Assembly (NCBI RefSeq): GCF_001262605.1
Contig: NZ_LGTC01000001.1
Coordinates: forward strand, 1,227,192 to 1,291,191
Reading direction: 5' to 3'
DNA: 64,000 bases
From: Pseudobacteroides cellulosolvens ATCC 35603 = DSM 2933
GTDB lineage: Bacteria; Bacillota; Clostridia; Acetivibrionales; DSM-2933
The number at the start of each line of letters is the position of its first letter. Position 1 is the first letter of the stretch. The translations under genes and the position numbers were made by a program. Shown here piece after piece: positions 44,484-53,126 of the stretch. A model generated the notes under the pieces. The model saw only the letters and a list, made by a program, of their open reading frames with translations, searched no databases and had not been told where the DNA came from.

Positions 44484-44674
44484 AAAACACACTCTTCCTA
44501 AAGTAAAGTTTAATGTTCGTTAATAAATCTCTCTGAATTACATATATTCTGCTATTACATCGGCAACAGTATTTTAATATTTTTCACCTGCCAATAATTG
44601 AAATTATACTACTCGCAACCTATTGCTCATTACAGATTATACACCCATGCCGATATTATAGTAACTCCTTTTGC

Positions 44675-45229
44675 TTATAATGAGTATAAAGAGTTAAGTG
44701 CCTCCGAAAAATCATCAAATATACCTGTTAGTTTTATTCTTTCTCCACTCATTGCATTAAGAATGTTCAATGCTTTTTTATCCTTCTCATTAGCAACAAC
44801 AGAAAAATTATATTTTTTATTCTTTTTTATAAACATATTGTAAAACCCAAAGATTGAGTCACTCCACTCATAATCTAAATTACTTAAGTCCAATATAAAA
44901 CATCGAACACTATTATCTATAAGTTCATTTGCCATAGTTTCAGATAGTACTTTCCCACAATGATTTCCAACAGTACCTATACCCCATAAACCAGATACTT
45001 TAAATATTGATATGGTTTTATTATCTATATGTTTTTGGCTAACATTGATTGTAATCAGTTTACTGCTTACCCTTTTATCCTCAAATAACCATCCTAATAC
45101 TCCAGAACCATTGCATAAATCACATAGACTTGAATTTCCATCAGCGTCTTGAACATAAAGTTCACCATTACATTGTGGGCATTCTTTTTCAATATACTTC
45201 ATAAACCCTCCATTGCCATTAAAACTCAT
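44675..45229 (-). CDS. Zinc-finger plus STAS-like domain protein
   Basis: This 184-residue protein has an N-terminal zinc knuckle of the DnaJ central type (CPQCNGELYV, CDLCNGSG) and a C-terminal STAS-like fold (about 55-180) with CFILDLSNLDYEWSDSIFGF and SVVANEKDKKALNILNAMSG. STAS domains in anti-sigma antagonists carry a phosphorylated Ser after the Asp strand; here EWSDS keeps a Ser near that point. The start codon overlaps the previous stop (ATGA), so it is coupled to the 45226-45504 gene. A second candidate start is ATG 45202 after GGAGGG. The combination is uncommon. Confidence 0.62.
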   Translation of the reverse strand: MSFNGNGGFMKYIEKECPQCNGELYVQDADGNSSLCDLCNGSGVLGWLFEDKRVSSKLITINVSQKHIDNKTISIFKVSGLWGIGTVGNHCGKVLSETMANELIDNSVRCFILDLSNLDYEWSDSIFGFYNMFIKKNKKYNFSVVANEKDKKALNILNAMSGERIKLTGIFDDFSEALNSLYSL

Positions 45230-45504
45230 GTTTTATTGCTTAAGAAACTTTCTTCCTCCCAAACTGCATTCTTGTTTTTTCTTAAGACACATTCTATAGC
45301 TTCTTCAAATGTATCGTACAAATTATCTTGTTGAACTTCATAATTTTCATCACAGAGAAAAACATAAAAATTATTATGTTTTTCATACTGGCATATGGCA
45401 AGGTATTTTACTGGAATTGGTGGCAAAGAGTCATCTGAATATCTAATAACTCCAAAATCATCTTTTTTTGTAATTGCAATTACTTTTGCACCATCTAAAA
45501 TCAT
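45226..45504 (-). CDS. Small hypothetical protein, coupled to the STAS-like gene
   Basis: This 92-residue soluble protein has a strong ribosome site (AAAGGAGGG). It contains KYLAICQYEKHNNFYVFLCD and YDTFEEAIECVL, a pattern common in small alpha/beta proteins with unnamed folds. Its TGA overlaps the ATG of the following gene, which shows an operon pair. It is not recognised. Confidence 0.6.
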   Translation of the reverse strand: MILDGAKVIAITKKDDFGVIRYSDDSLPPIPVKYLAICQYEKHNNFYVFLCDENYEVQQDNLYDTFEEAIECVLRKNKNAVWEEESFLSNKT

Positions 45505-45590
45505 AAGCCCTCCTTTAAAGTATTTGTTTTAATTCTCCTGTAACTGCATTTCATATTCAGAAAACCACTTACTCTTTAGCTTCCCATCTA

Positions 45591-45917
45591 CTAATACTTT
45601 GGAGCATCTTCTTTAAAATGCCATACTATATCGTTAACTACACATATAGCTTCTGGTCTATCCTTTAGCTTTAAATAGTCACCATAATCAAAAGTCGGCA
45701 TTTTTACTCTATTATATAAGTCAGGCTTAACCCTGAAAAGCTCATCCTTGTATTTTAATACCAAATATTTCTCCACAATATCCTTACAGAAGAACACCTT
45801 GCCTCCAGAGTAAAGAAATCGTTCCTTAAATCTACATAAATCCAATGGATGGATTAAATCCTCGCCATCTTCGTAAAACCAAGGGTAAACACCCCAAGTG
45901 CCTGTTAAGTCATTCAT
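45591..45917 (-). CDS. Hypothetical protein, possible DUF6960 type
   Basis: This 108-residue soluble protein contains GTWGVYPWFYEDGEDLIHPL, VFFCKDIVEKYLVLKYKDE and FRVKPDLYNRVKMPTF. The pattern resembles a small family (DUF6960-like) of unknown function found near immunity genes. It begins 9 bp after the stop of the long DGHHR-motif gene and is probably translated with it. Confidence 0.58.
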   Translation of the reverse strand: MNDLTGTWGVYPWFYEDGEDLIHPLDLCRFKERFLYSGGKVFFCKDIVEKYLVLKYKDELFRVKPDLYNRVKMPTFDYGDYLKLKDRPEAICVVNDIVWHFKEDAPKY

Positions 45918-45926
45918 ATAAAGCCT

Positions 45927-47213
45927 TCAAATCTCCTTAAAGTAATCATCAACTATCTTTGTAATTTCAGGTCTTTTCTTATCATCATTAATTAGGAAAT
46001 CAATAAAGAACTCCTCAACTTCTTGTGTTCTTATCGTAGCTAAAAACATATACGCAATATCCCATAGCGAACTCCATCTCTCTGATGATGCAATGCTTTT
46101 AGCAACCCTAAAAACTCGATTATCATTTAACGTTACCAATGCTAGAAGCACATAAGTCATATCTTCCTCTTCAATTTGGTTTGCCTGTTTTAAAAGATGC
46201 TCTATACGTTCATCAGACAATTCTCCTGCTCTTTCAACTGCTTCTAATCCCTTATAAGTAGGAAATTTCTTAGTGTTTTCAAGATATTCTTTATTAATAA
46301 CGTTGTTTTCCCAGCCCATTGTTATCATATCAATGTACTTATCTGTATCAGAACAGTTAAGCTCATTTTTTATTTTCTCATGGAACTTTATGCTCATACT
46401 TTCAATAATATTTGAAGGAACTGTCGATACATCAATAGTCTGCCCTCCCATAAATAGCCCACTTACAACTTCATTTCCTCCGTTTCGATTACAATATATA
46501 CTATCAACTTTACATATTGTTAAACAATCTAACGGTATTCCTTCTAGAAAAGATGCAGTAGCCCTATGATGCCCATCAAGCAGGGCACTTAAATACCCAC
46601 CGAAATAGTATGCAATTCCACCTAATTGTGTCCCTTTTCTTATCTGCTCTCTATAATACTCCACTCTGTTCCTATCATATTTATTTAGAGGTTGTGTTGG
46701 CAACATGAAAGCAGGTATCCCATTAGAAAGCCAACTATCATGAAGGCTTTTGTAAACCTTCATCTCATTTGACATATGCCAGAAGTAGTTTCCCTCTCCA
46801 TCTGTAGGATAGTGTGGGATGAAAGAAATCAAGTATAATCCTTCCTCAAGCAGTTCTAGTAATGGTCTTACAGGGGTTATATCTTTATCAGTCAGAATAT
46901 TTACTTTAGTGCAACATTCTCTTATTTGCTCGACAGTAGTAATATCAATTTTATCCATGCCATACCCAGCAGTCAAAAACTGTTCACAGGTTGGGCAGTT
47001 GTTTTCATTATCATGCCATTTTACTAATGGAATATCATTTAGAAGTAAAAACGATTTGAAACGCCCTTTACTAGTTGTTCCATAAATTACTTTTAATGCA
47101 CTTTTTGAATTTTGAACCCATACTAATATTGCTTCTCTTTTCCATGATAGTTTACTAGCAGGTATTGAAGCAACTATTTCAATATCATCATGCTTACCTT
47201 TTTCAAACCTCAT
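45927..47213 (-). CDS. ParB/Srx-like DGHHR-motif protein with HEAT-like C-terminus
   Basis: This 428-residue soluble protein has a possible zinc pair (NCPTCEQFL), a motif ALLDGHHRATASFLEGIPLD in the middle that matches the nucleotide-binding DGHHR/DGxHR motif of ParB- and sulfiredoxin-like proteins, and a helical tail (about 330-428) like HEAT repeats (LKQANQIEEEDMTYVLLALV). ParB-like folds bind CTP or ATP. Strong AGGAGG site before ATG. Its place in the immunity-like island suggests defence, but no partner is seen. Confidence 0.62.
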   Translation of the reverse strand: MRFEKGKHDDIEIVASIPASKLSWKREAILVWVQNSKSALKVIYGTTSKGRFKSFLLLNDIPLVKWHDNENNCPTCEQFLTAGYGMDKIDITTVEQIRECCTKVNILTDKDITPVRPLLELLEEGLYLISFIPHYPTDGEGNYFWHMSNEMKVYKSLHDSWLSNGIPAFMLPTQPLNKYDRNRVEYYREQIRKGTQLGGIAYYFGGYLSALLDGHHRATASFLEGIPLDCLTICKVDSIYCNRNGGNEVVSGLFMGGQTIDVSTVPSNIIESMSIKFHEKIKNELNCSDTDKYIDMITMGWENNVINKEYLENTKKFPTYKGLEAVERAGELSDERIEHLLKQANQIEEEDMTYVLLALVTLNDNRVFRVAKSIASSERWSSLWDIAYMFLATIRTQEVEEFFIDFLINDDKKRPEITKIVDDYFKEI

Positions 47214-47258
47214 ACAACCTCCTATAATCCCTAGCTTAAGACTTCAAACAAACTTTCT

Positions 47259-47513
47259 CTACTCATAACGACTTCCCGTAAAAAGCACTGTTGCTACTAA
47301 GTTCCAGTTAATATCCTGCAAGGGGTTTTCTTCACTTTCACTAAATAACCCATCAGAATCTTCAACCCAAGATGCCATACCATTTAGATAATCTTCAAGA
47401 GAAGTATTAACCCAATCTTTTGTGTTTGTTTTAAAATCGCTTATCAAATGGTGTACAAAATTAACGAAATCATCCTTATTATTTACTTTTTCCAATATAT
47501 CTACAATTTCCAT
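47259..47513 (-). CDS. DUF7660-like small protein
   Basis: This 84-residue helical protein contains ILEKVNNKDDFVNFVHHLIS, WVNTSLEDYLNGMASWVED and INWNLVATVLF. This is the layout of a widespread small family (DUF7660) that recurs among toxin-immunity genes. GGGAG precedes the ATG. It lacks an identified toxin partner here. Confidence 0.68.
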   Translation of the reverse strand: MEIVDILEKVNNKDDFVNFVHHLISDFKTNTKDWVNTSLEDYLNGMASWVEDSDGLFSESEENPLQDINWNLVATVLFTGSRYE

Positions 47514-47556
47514 AACTAATCTCCCTCGCCTTTTCTTATTTCAATAAGCTCCTCAA

Positions 47557-47979
47557 TTAATATTTTAGAATAATTTTTCCCAAATCTCCCTTAAGAGGTT
47601 TTAATTTATAATGTGGTATCCTGCCTTTGATATATTCCTTTGCAAGTGCATTAAGCCACTCATCACTATAATTTAATATTAATGCATCAGAAATAAGACC
47701 AAAATCATCTGAAATATATCCTGCTAACTCTGGCGATTTTGTTGCATTATATGTAATTTTATATGATACCTCACGAATTGATTTAATGATTTCATTTTCA
47801 ACTGAAGAAATAACTCCCTTCTTCTTTCTTATTTCATTATAAATTCGAATCCATTCATCACTGAAAGCATCATTGTCCCGTTTGTCTAATAGGTCATCAA
47901 CATCAACACGAGAAAAACTATCGCTAGAAAGTAATATACCTGTAGTTAATAATTCTTTTATCTTCTCAAGTTTAATCAT
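47557..47979 (-). CDS. Small helical hypothetical protein
   Basis: This 140-residue soluble protein begins MIKLEKIKELLTTGILLSSD and contains NEIIKSIREVSYKITYNATK and ISDALILNYSDEWLNALAKE. ATG 47979 follows GGGAGAACC and overlaps the stop of the Imm32-like gene by 8 bases, so the pair is translationally coupled. No family is recognised. Confidence 0.6.
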   Translation of the reverse strand: MIKLEKIKELLTTGILLSSDSFSRVDVDDLLDKRDNDAFSDEWIRIYNEIRKKKGVISSVENEIIKSIREVSYKITYNATKSPELAGYISDDFGLISDALILNYSDEWLNALAKEYIKGRIPHYKLKPLKGDLGKIILKY

Positions 47980-48262
47980 TATGGTTCTCCCTTTTGTAAA
48001 GAATTTCGAGTTCTTTTTCACAGTTATCCAGAGCACCAATACCGAAGTGTTTATGTTGTCCATCTTCCCTTGATAAAGCTAACTCAAGCAGGGAAGATGC
48101 AAGATTTATTAACCCTTCCGAATTGCCAATGACAATGACTGAATCTTCAGTTTCAACCATTTGAAGATAATAATTACTATTAAAATTTGAAGGCATATCC
48201 TCAGTAATATTATTCAATTCTTTACTTAATTTTTGCAATTGGTCTATGTGCTCACTTGTCAT
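47972..48262 (-). CDS. Imm32-like putative immunity protein
   Basis: This 96-residue soluble protein has SVIVIGNSEGLINLASSLLE then QHKHFGIGALDNCEKELEIL, the layout of the Imm32 group (short alpha/beta immunity proteins with a central GNxEGL turn). ATG 48262 follows AGGGAG at 8 bases; longer upstream starts have no site. It is coupled to the following gene by an 8-base overlap. The cognate toxin is not in the window. Assignment is from memory of the family pattern. Confidence 0.6.
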   Translation of the reverse strand: MTSEHIDQLQKLSKELNNITEDMPSNFNSNYYLQMVETEDSVIVIGNSEGLINLASSLLELALSREDGQHKHFGIGALDNCEKELEILYKRENHND

Positions 48263-48302
48263 TGTATTACTCCCTCTGTAAAATTTTATATGATTCATTT
48301 TT

Positions 48303-49430
48303 TCATATTCCATATATATATAAATATTGACCTTTGTTAGCTGCATTTGAGACCAATTTGATAAGCTTTTTTGTAATTTCTATTAGCCGATTGAGTATAG
48401 ACTTCCAACAAGCTTCAATATCATCAAATTCACGAATGAGCGTATGCAGAAACTTTGAATATTCAACATGTTTAAAGAAGTCTGCATAACTTGTAATATT
48501 GCTCAGTAATTTCAAATGCTCTTGAAAGTTTTCTACCAAAATGCTCAATTCACTTGGAGAATATTCATTATATCCATAAAAGGCAATCTCCTTGACTGTT
48601 GAAAATACCTGAAGGAACTCAATCATAATGCTATCCTCCAAATAATATGAATCAGGATGCCAATGACTATGTTTAAATAAATCTACTTCAAAATAAAATT
48701 CAAAGAATGGTCCTCTGTCGATATTTCTCAATAATTCAAATTTAAGCCTATTATTATAATGATACAGGTTTCTAAACTGCTTATAATCATCTATTGCCTT
48801 ATCCCATTCTTTCAACTGAATAAATAATTCCGCTCGTCGGTTATAAAAAACCCAATCCTCAGGAGCCAATTCAATACCTTTAGAAAAATCAGCCATAGCA
48901 TTTTCGCTCTGTTTTAAAAGGTCATAACACTCGCCTCTGGCAAGGTAATATTTTGTTTCATTGGGAGCTAAATCTATAGCTTTATTATAATAGTAAAGAG
49001 CCTCATCTCGTCTTGTATAAGGAAAATCGCAATATATTTCTCCTATATTGTAGAAAATATCATGGTTTTTATATCCTAGTTCAAGAGCTTTATTGAAATG
49101 ATTTAAAGATTTTTCTTTATTCCTGTTATCCTGAAAATTTTCCATATGTATTAGAGCAAGTTTATAGTGTAATTCTGGGTTATCGCTATCATGCTCTATT
49201 AAATCAGAGTATACATTTATAGCTATATTCAAATCTTGATATTGATTGTCAAATTCTTCATAGATACCGTATATCAAAGCTCTTTTATAATAGGCGTATG
49301 CAAAACCTGGTTGCAACTTAATGGCTTCACTATAGTTTTTAATTGCTTTCTCTAAAAGTTCATCATTTTGAGTCTCTTCATATTCATGATAGTACTTTTC
49401 AGCTATCTCAAAGTGCTCTTTACTTGTCAT
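48303..49430 (-). CDS. TPR-repeat protein
   Basis: This 375-residue protein has at least five tetratricopeptide repeats in residues 1-225 (AIKNYSEAIKLQPGFAYAYY, SLNHFNKALELGYKNHDIFY, ALYYYNKAIDLAPNETKYYL, AMADFSKGIELAPEDWVFYN). A separate C-terminal domain (about 230-375) is not recognised. TPR scaffolds bind partner peptides. AAAGGGTG precedes the ATG. It is followed by the Imm32-like gene 40 bp away. Confidence 0.82.
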   Translation of the reverse strand: MTSKEHFEIAEKYYHEYEETQNDELLEKAIKNYSEAIKLQPGFAYAYYKRALIYGIYEEFDNQYQDLNIAINVYSDLIEHDSDNPELHYKLALIHMENFQDNRNKEKSLNHFNKALELGYKNHDIFYNIGEIYCDFPYTRRDEALYYYNKAIDLAPNETKYYLARGECYDLLKQSENAMADFSKGIELAPEDWVFYNRRAELFIQLKEWDKAIDDYKQFRNLYHYNNRLKFELLRNIDRGPFFEFYFEVDLFKHSHWHPDSYYLEDSIMIEFLQVFSTVKEIAFYGYNEYSPSELSILVENFQEHLKLLSNITSYADFFKHVEYSKFLHTLIREFDDIEACWKSILNRLIEITKKLIKLVSNAANKGQYLYIYGI

Positions 49431-49480
49431 TTTTCACCCTTTAACATAACAATGTTTATTTTTTAAAGTTCTCTTGACCA

Positions 49481-49819
49481 TTAATCAGGTATGTCTATAT
49501 ATTCAGAAACTCTAGATTTTAAAACTTCAATCAATTCTTCGTCCATATACATATAATCATCAGGAATATCGAGGTTAATCACTTTCTTACCGTCTATACT
49601 CTCATTAAACTTTTCTCTCAGTCTCCTGAAATGTTTCTTTTCCATCACGAAAATTATATCCGCCCATCCAATATGACCAATCGTAACTTTTACCCGAGCT
49701 CCTTCTTCAGTTCCAGCCGACCTCACATCATAGTCATTATATCCATGAAATATTTTCTCGGCTGTAAGGCTTCTCCATTTATTCTTACTACATATAAATA
49801 GTATCTTAATATTACTCAC
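49481..49819 (-). CDS. Low-molecular-weight protein-tyrosine-phosphatase-like protein
   Basis: This protein of about 112 residues has the CX5R loop FICSKNKWRSLTAEKIF near the N-terminus, SAGTEEGARVKVT, DIIFVMEKKHFRRLREKF and an Asp pair at DIPDDYMYMDEEL. Classical enzymes are about 150 residues and use a C-terminal Asp-Pro as acid; here that region is shorter and atypical. It may be a catalytically weak phosphatase or arsenate-reductase relative. GTG 49819 after AAGGA is preferred to TTG 49822. A fragment of a related gene lies at 35387-35449. Confidence 0.78.
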   Translation of the reverse strand: MSNIKILFICSKNKWRSLTAEKIFHGYNDYDVRSAGTEEGARVKVTIGHIGWADIIFVMEKKHFRRLREKFNESIDGKKVINLDIPDDYMYMDEELIEVLKSRVSEYIDIPD

Positions 49820-50008
49820 CAATGTCCTTCCTTCTATATATTATTATTATTATCTGAGTTTATATACTTCTCCCATATACGTTCACATAATTTCATTTCA
49901 TTAGACAGCATCAAAGCTTGATTTCAGAGAAGTGTAAGCAAAAATATTTTTTCAAAGATATTCCTCAAAAAGTTTTTTTAAGCAATTTTTTAGGAATTAT
50001 GTGTATCT

Positions 50009-50371
50009 CTAATGTATTTTGGCACCAAAAGGTATAAGCCCCAGTTTCGCAAGTTTAAAATGCTGAAGCCCAAAGGGTATGCCTATAATTGTTATACAAA
50101 AAATCAATCCTGTTATAAAATGTGCTATGGCAAACTCCCATCCGAAAAGGATAAGCCAGATTATATTAAATAGTAATCCGCCTACTCCAAAATTACCAAC
50201 ATCAATTTCCTTTCCAAAAGGCCAAAGAACAAATGCAGATATTTTCATGCACTGAACACCAAATGGTATACCTATAATTGTTATACATAGGAGCAAGCCT
50301 GCTACAAACCATCCAACAGCTGCAATTATACCCCCAAACAACAGCCAAATTATGTTACCTAAAAATCTCAT
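50009..50371 (-). CDS. YccF-domain inner membrane protein
   Basis: This 120-residue protein is built of two repeated halves, each a hydrophobic helix ending in CITIIGIPFG (residues about 27-40 and 90-102), with WPFGKEID and LIPFGAKIH after each. This is the standard two-repeat YccF fold of unknown function. It stands alone with flanking AT-rich intergenic DNA. Confidence 0.9.
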   Translation of the reverse strand: MRFLGNIIWLLFGGIIAAVGWFVAGLLLCITIIGIPFGVQCMKISAFVLWPFGKEIDVGNFGVGGLLFNIIWLILFGWEFAIAHFITGLIFCITIIGIPFGLQHFKLAKLGLIPFGAKIH

Positions 50372-50530
50372 AGTTTTATCCCCACTCTTTCATTTTTTTC
50401 TATAAATAATCTACCCTTCAGCAATTTATCTGATAATATTACAATTTAATGATATATTATAATTCTCTACTTTTTCAACAATTTCTTTCATAATAAGAAT
50501 CATTCCTATTCCACATTCCCTCACTAGAGC

Positions 50531-51363
50531 TTAAGACAACCTCATAGAAACATTAAAACGCTCATTAAAGTTATACAAAATCCTTTTTAATCCCGAATCA
50601 AGAATAAGCCAAACTCTATCTACAATAAATCCAGGTATTTCTTTATAGTAAGCTTGGGCAATACCTCCTGCAATACACGCTATTGTATCACTGTCTCCAC
50701 CTATTGAAATAGCTTTTCTTATAGCATCTTCAAAACTTTCCGACTCAAGAAAAGCTATAATTGCTTGTGGCACAGACCCCTGGCATGATGAATCAAACTT
50801 ATAATTTGGTCTTATATCATATCATCCAATCGCTGGCTAAGGTTATATCTAAACTTCTTCTCAATAAAGTCTTTTATTTGCTTTTTATTACTGCCTGTCC
50901 TGGCTAAGAAAACTGCACTGGCAACAGCTTCAGCACCCTTTATTCCTTCTCTGTGATTATGCGTTACAACTGCACTTCTCTTAGCCTCTTTTAGCACATC
51001 TTCTAATGAATCAAAGGCAAAGCCAATAGGACTAACCCGCATTGCAGAGCCATTCCCAAAACTTTTGTACGGCGTCAATTCCTGGCTCGATAGCCACTCA
51101 TTAAACATTTGTCCATACCCAGCATCAGGATACTTTTTACCGTACTCTCTGAGCTTATAAGCATATGTTTTCTTTGACTCAATTGAATCAATTATAAAAT
51201 TCTTATGCCGTTCTTTATTTAAGATGGCATCAGCTATAGCTATAGTCATAACTGTGTCATCAGTAAACCTGGACTGATTGCTGAATAATTGAAAATCAAC
51301 TGATTTAACATTATGCCATTCAAATGTTGAACCGATAACATCACTTATAATTGCACCTAACAT
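50531..51363 (-). pseudogene. ADP-ribosylglycohydrolase, frameshifted by a 5-base duplication
   Basis: The first part (51363-50812) has MLGAIISDVIGSTFEW, the metal-binding FTDDTVMT and a helical body ending RLDDMI and a stop. The second part, read in another frame from about 50811, gives IRPNYKFDSSCQGSVPQA and the second metal motif GGDSDTIACIAGGIA. At 50814-50823 the plus strand reads ATATCATATC, a tandem copy of a pentamer; removing one copy restores RLDDIRPNYKF. The enzyme would cleave ADP-ribose from proteins or small molecules. As sequenced it is dead. An ORF start signal (GGAGTAATTC before ATG 51363) remains. Confidence 0.88.
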
Positions 51364-51366
51364 GAA

Positions 51367-51774
51367 TTACTCCTTATTTATATTTTTTAACACTTCTTCA
51401 TTTTCCCTCATCAACGCTTCCATAATTGTTACTGCTTTTATGGGATAACCAACATGCTCATAAGGAATAGAAAAAACCTTCTTGTCATTGAGAAAAAACG
51501 ATAGCATATAAACGTCTGTACTTTCTCCAATGCGTTTCCATACTCTTCTGCTTTTACGAATGAACCTATCCACCATCTTATTTCTTTTTATTATCCATTG
51601 TGAGTTGTAATCGTCAATAATTAATGTATCAAACTCTTTAGGGAAATCTGGTGCAAAAGTTTCTGTTGCAGGTACTGTAAAAAAATAAAGGTAATGCTTT
51701 TCCAGCATTTCGCCAGATATAACTGCTTGGTCAAATTGTTTTTTAATCACAGACCCATCATGAAAATCAATCAA
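51367..51774 (-). CDS. Hypothetical protein
   Basis: This 135-residue soluble protein, start TTG 51774 with a weak ribosome site, contains YLYFFTVPATETFAPDFPKE, WIIKRNKMVDRFIRKSRRVW and SFFLNDKKVFSIPYEHVGYP. It lies 3 bp before the ADP-ribosylglycohydrolase start, so the two share a transcript. It is not recognised. Confidence 0.52.
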   Translation of the reverse strand: MIDFHDGSVIKKQFDQAVISGEMLEKHYLYFFTVPATETFAPDFPKEFDTLIIDDYNSQWIIKRNKMVDRFIRKSRRVWKRIGESTDVYMLSFFLNDKKVFSIPYEHVGYPIKAVTIMEALMRENEEVLKNINKE

Positions 51775-51795
51775 ATTTTTATGATTCCACTTAAT

Positions 51796-52101
51796 TTAGT
51801 TGGCAAGCTTCCAAGGGTCAATACCACACCATCTACTTCCAAATAGAAACCTAAAATCCCAATCAATAACATTTCCGTCTTTATTTAAAACCCTACAACC
51901 ACTTCCGTGGAATATATACTTAATGCCATTAATGTTATATTCCATATCATAATGCGATTGACGATAATTAAACCAATCCTTCTTTGTTCTCAAATTAAGA
52001 CCTTCAAGCATGAGAATGCATAGGCTCTCAACTTTATCAGTATATTCTTTTGCTAATGATTTCAATTTGTCATTCATGATTTTTAACTCTTTTAAACTCA
52101 T
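51796..52101 (-). CDS. DUF6896-like small protein
   Basis: This 101-residue soluble protein ends with MEYNINGIKYIFHGSGCRVL then DWDFRFLF and CGIDPWKL. The FHGxGCxV and CGxDxWKL signatures match a small family (DUF6896) often found among immunity genes. The ATG at 52101 lacks a clear ribosome site; ATG 52077 (MNDKLK) is a possible alternative. Confidence 0.58.
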   Translation of the reverse strand: MSLKELKIMNDKLKSLAKEYTDKVESLCILMLEGLNLRTKKDWFNYRQSHYDMEYNINGIKYIFHGSGCRVLNKDGNVIDWDFRFLFGSRWCGIDPWKLAN

Positions 52102-52128
52102 GTTTAATAGATAATATGTTACTTAATG

Positions 52129-53085
52129 CTATTTTCTTTGTGATACATAATAATACCACCCATCACCTAAGCTTTTAGAATACATATATATATTAGATGG
52201 CTTACTTCCTCCTTTAGAAAATGCTATACCGTATTCATAACTCATACTTTTTTGTATAGGCATACCGAAAAATATCCATTCATAACTCTCATTTATATAC
52301 TTAAAACCCAATCTATTAAATAAATATGACACATTTTCTTCCACCTCTGAATTTTCAATATTATGTATCTTATCCACAATGTTTACCAAATCATAGCCTT
52401 CAATTGTTTTACCAGTTATGTGTTCTTCAGATACCTTGCATATAATTCTGCTACTATTAGTTTTACGAATGCAAATTGTTCCATTTAATTTGATTGCATA
52501 ATTAATAACACTTTGAAACTTATCCATATTATCAATAAGTATCTTTATTAATTCTTCCTTTTGGATAGATTTCTGTATAGTCATTCTTCTATAAGACTTA
52601 GCGATTATACCTAAGGTATTTTTTACATAATTCCCTTCATGCATATCAACAATATTTATAAATTCATGTTTGGGTTTGTATTCTTCATAACTTTCAGTTG
52701 AGTATATTAAACATACAGCATCTTCAAAATCGCTATCACTTTTTAGTACAACACAATCTATAAGCCAGTTATTAACTTTAATAATCCTTTCCATTTCATG
52801 TTTATTGTTAGCTTTGAGCCATATCATGTTGGGTTCTTCTTTGAAGGGGCACTTCCATGGGAAAACCCATTTGTTGTTTTCAATAATTACTCTTTGTTTC
52901 AAGAATAATATATCTCCTTTAAACGCCTCTGGTAAATTCTCTTCTAAAATATTATCCTTAAATATTCCAAATAAAATAGTTTGGCCATTTCTAGCAAACA
53001 TTTCGAGTATATTCAACTTATCGTTTAAATCAATAGATGGGATACTTTCAATTGAATAAAAACCTGAAAACAAACTGACTTTCAT
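52129..53085 (-). CDS. Hypothetical protein
   Basis: This 318-residue soluble protein is not recognised. It contains CLIYSTESYEEYKPKHEFIN, NTLGIIAKSYRRMTIQKSIQ and a C-terminal aromatic region (ESYEWIFFGMPIQKSMSYEY, DGWYYYVSQ). ATG 53085 has AGAGGA upstream and is preferred to an in-frame start at 53103. It follows the DUF6557-like gene by 41 bp. Confidence 0.58.
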   Translation of the reverse strand: MKVSLFSGFYSIESIPSIDLNDKLNILEMFARNGQTILFGIFKDNILEENLPEAFKGDILFLKQRVIIENNKWVFPWKCPFKEEPNMIWLKANNKHEMERIIKVNNWLIDCVVLKSDSDFEDAVCLIYSTESYEEYKPKHEFINIVDMHEGNYVKNTLGIIAKSYRRMTIQKSIQKEELIKILIDNMDKFQSVINYAIKLNGTICIRKTNSSRIICKVSEEHITGKTIEGYDLVNIVDKIHNIENSEVEENVSYLFNRLGFKYINESYEWIFFGMPIQKSMSYEYGIAFSKGGSKPSNIYMYSKSLGDGWYYYVSQRK

Positions 53086-53126
53086 TATTTTATATCCTCT
53101 CAAGCATATAGATTATACTTATAATC

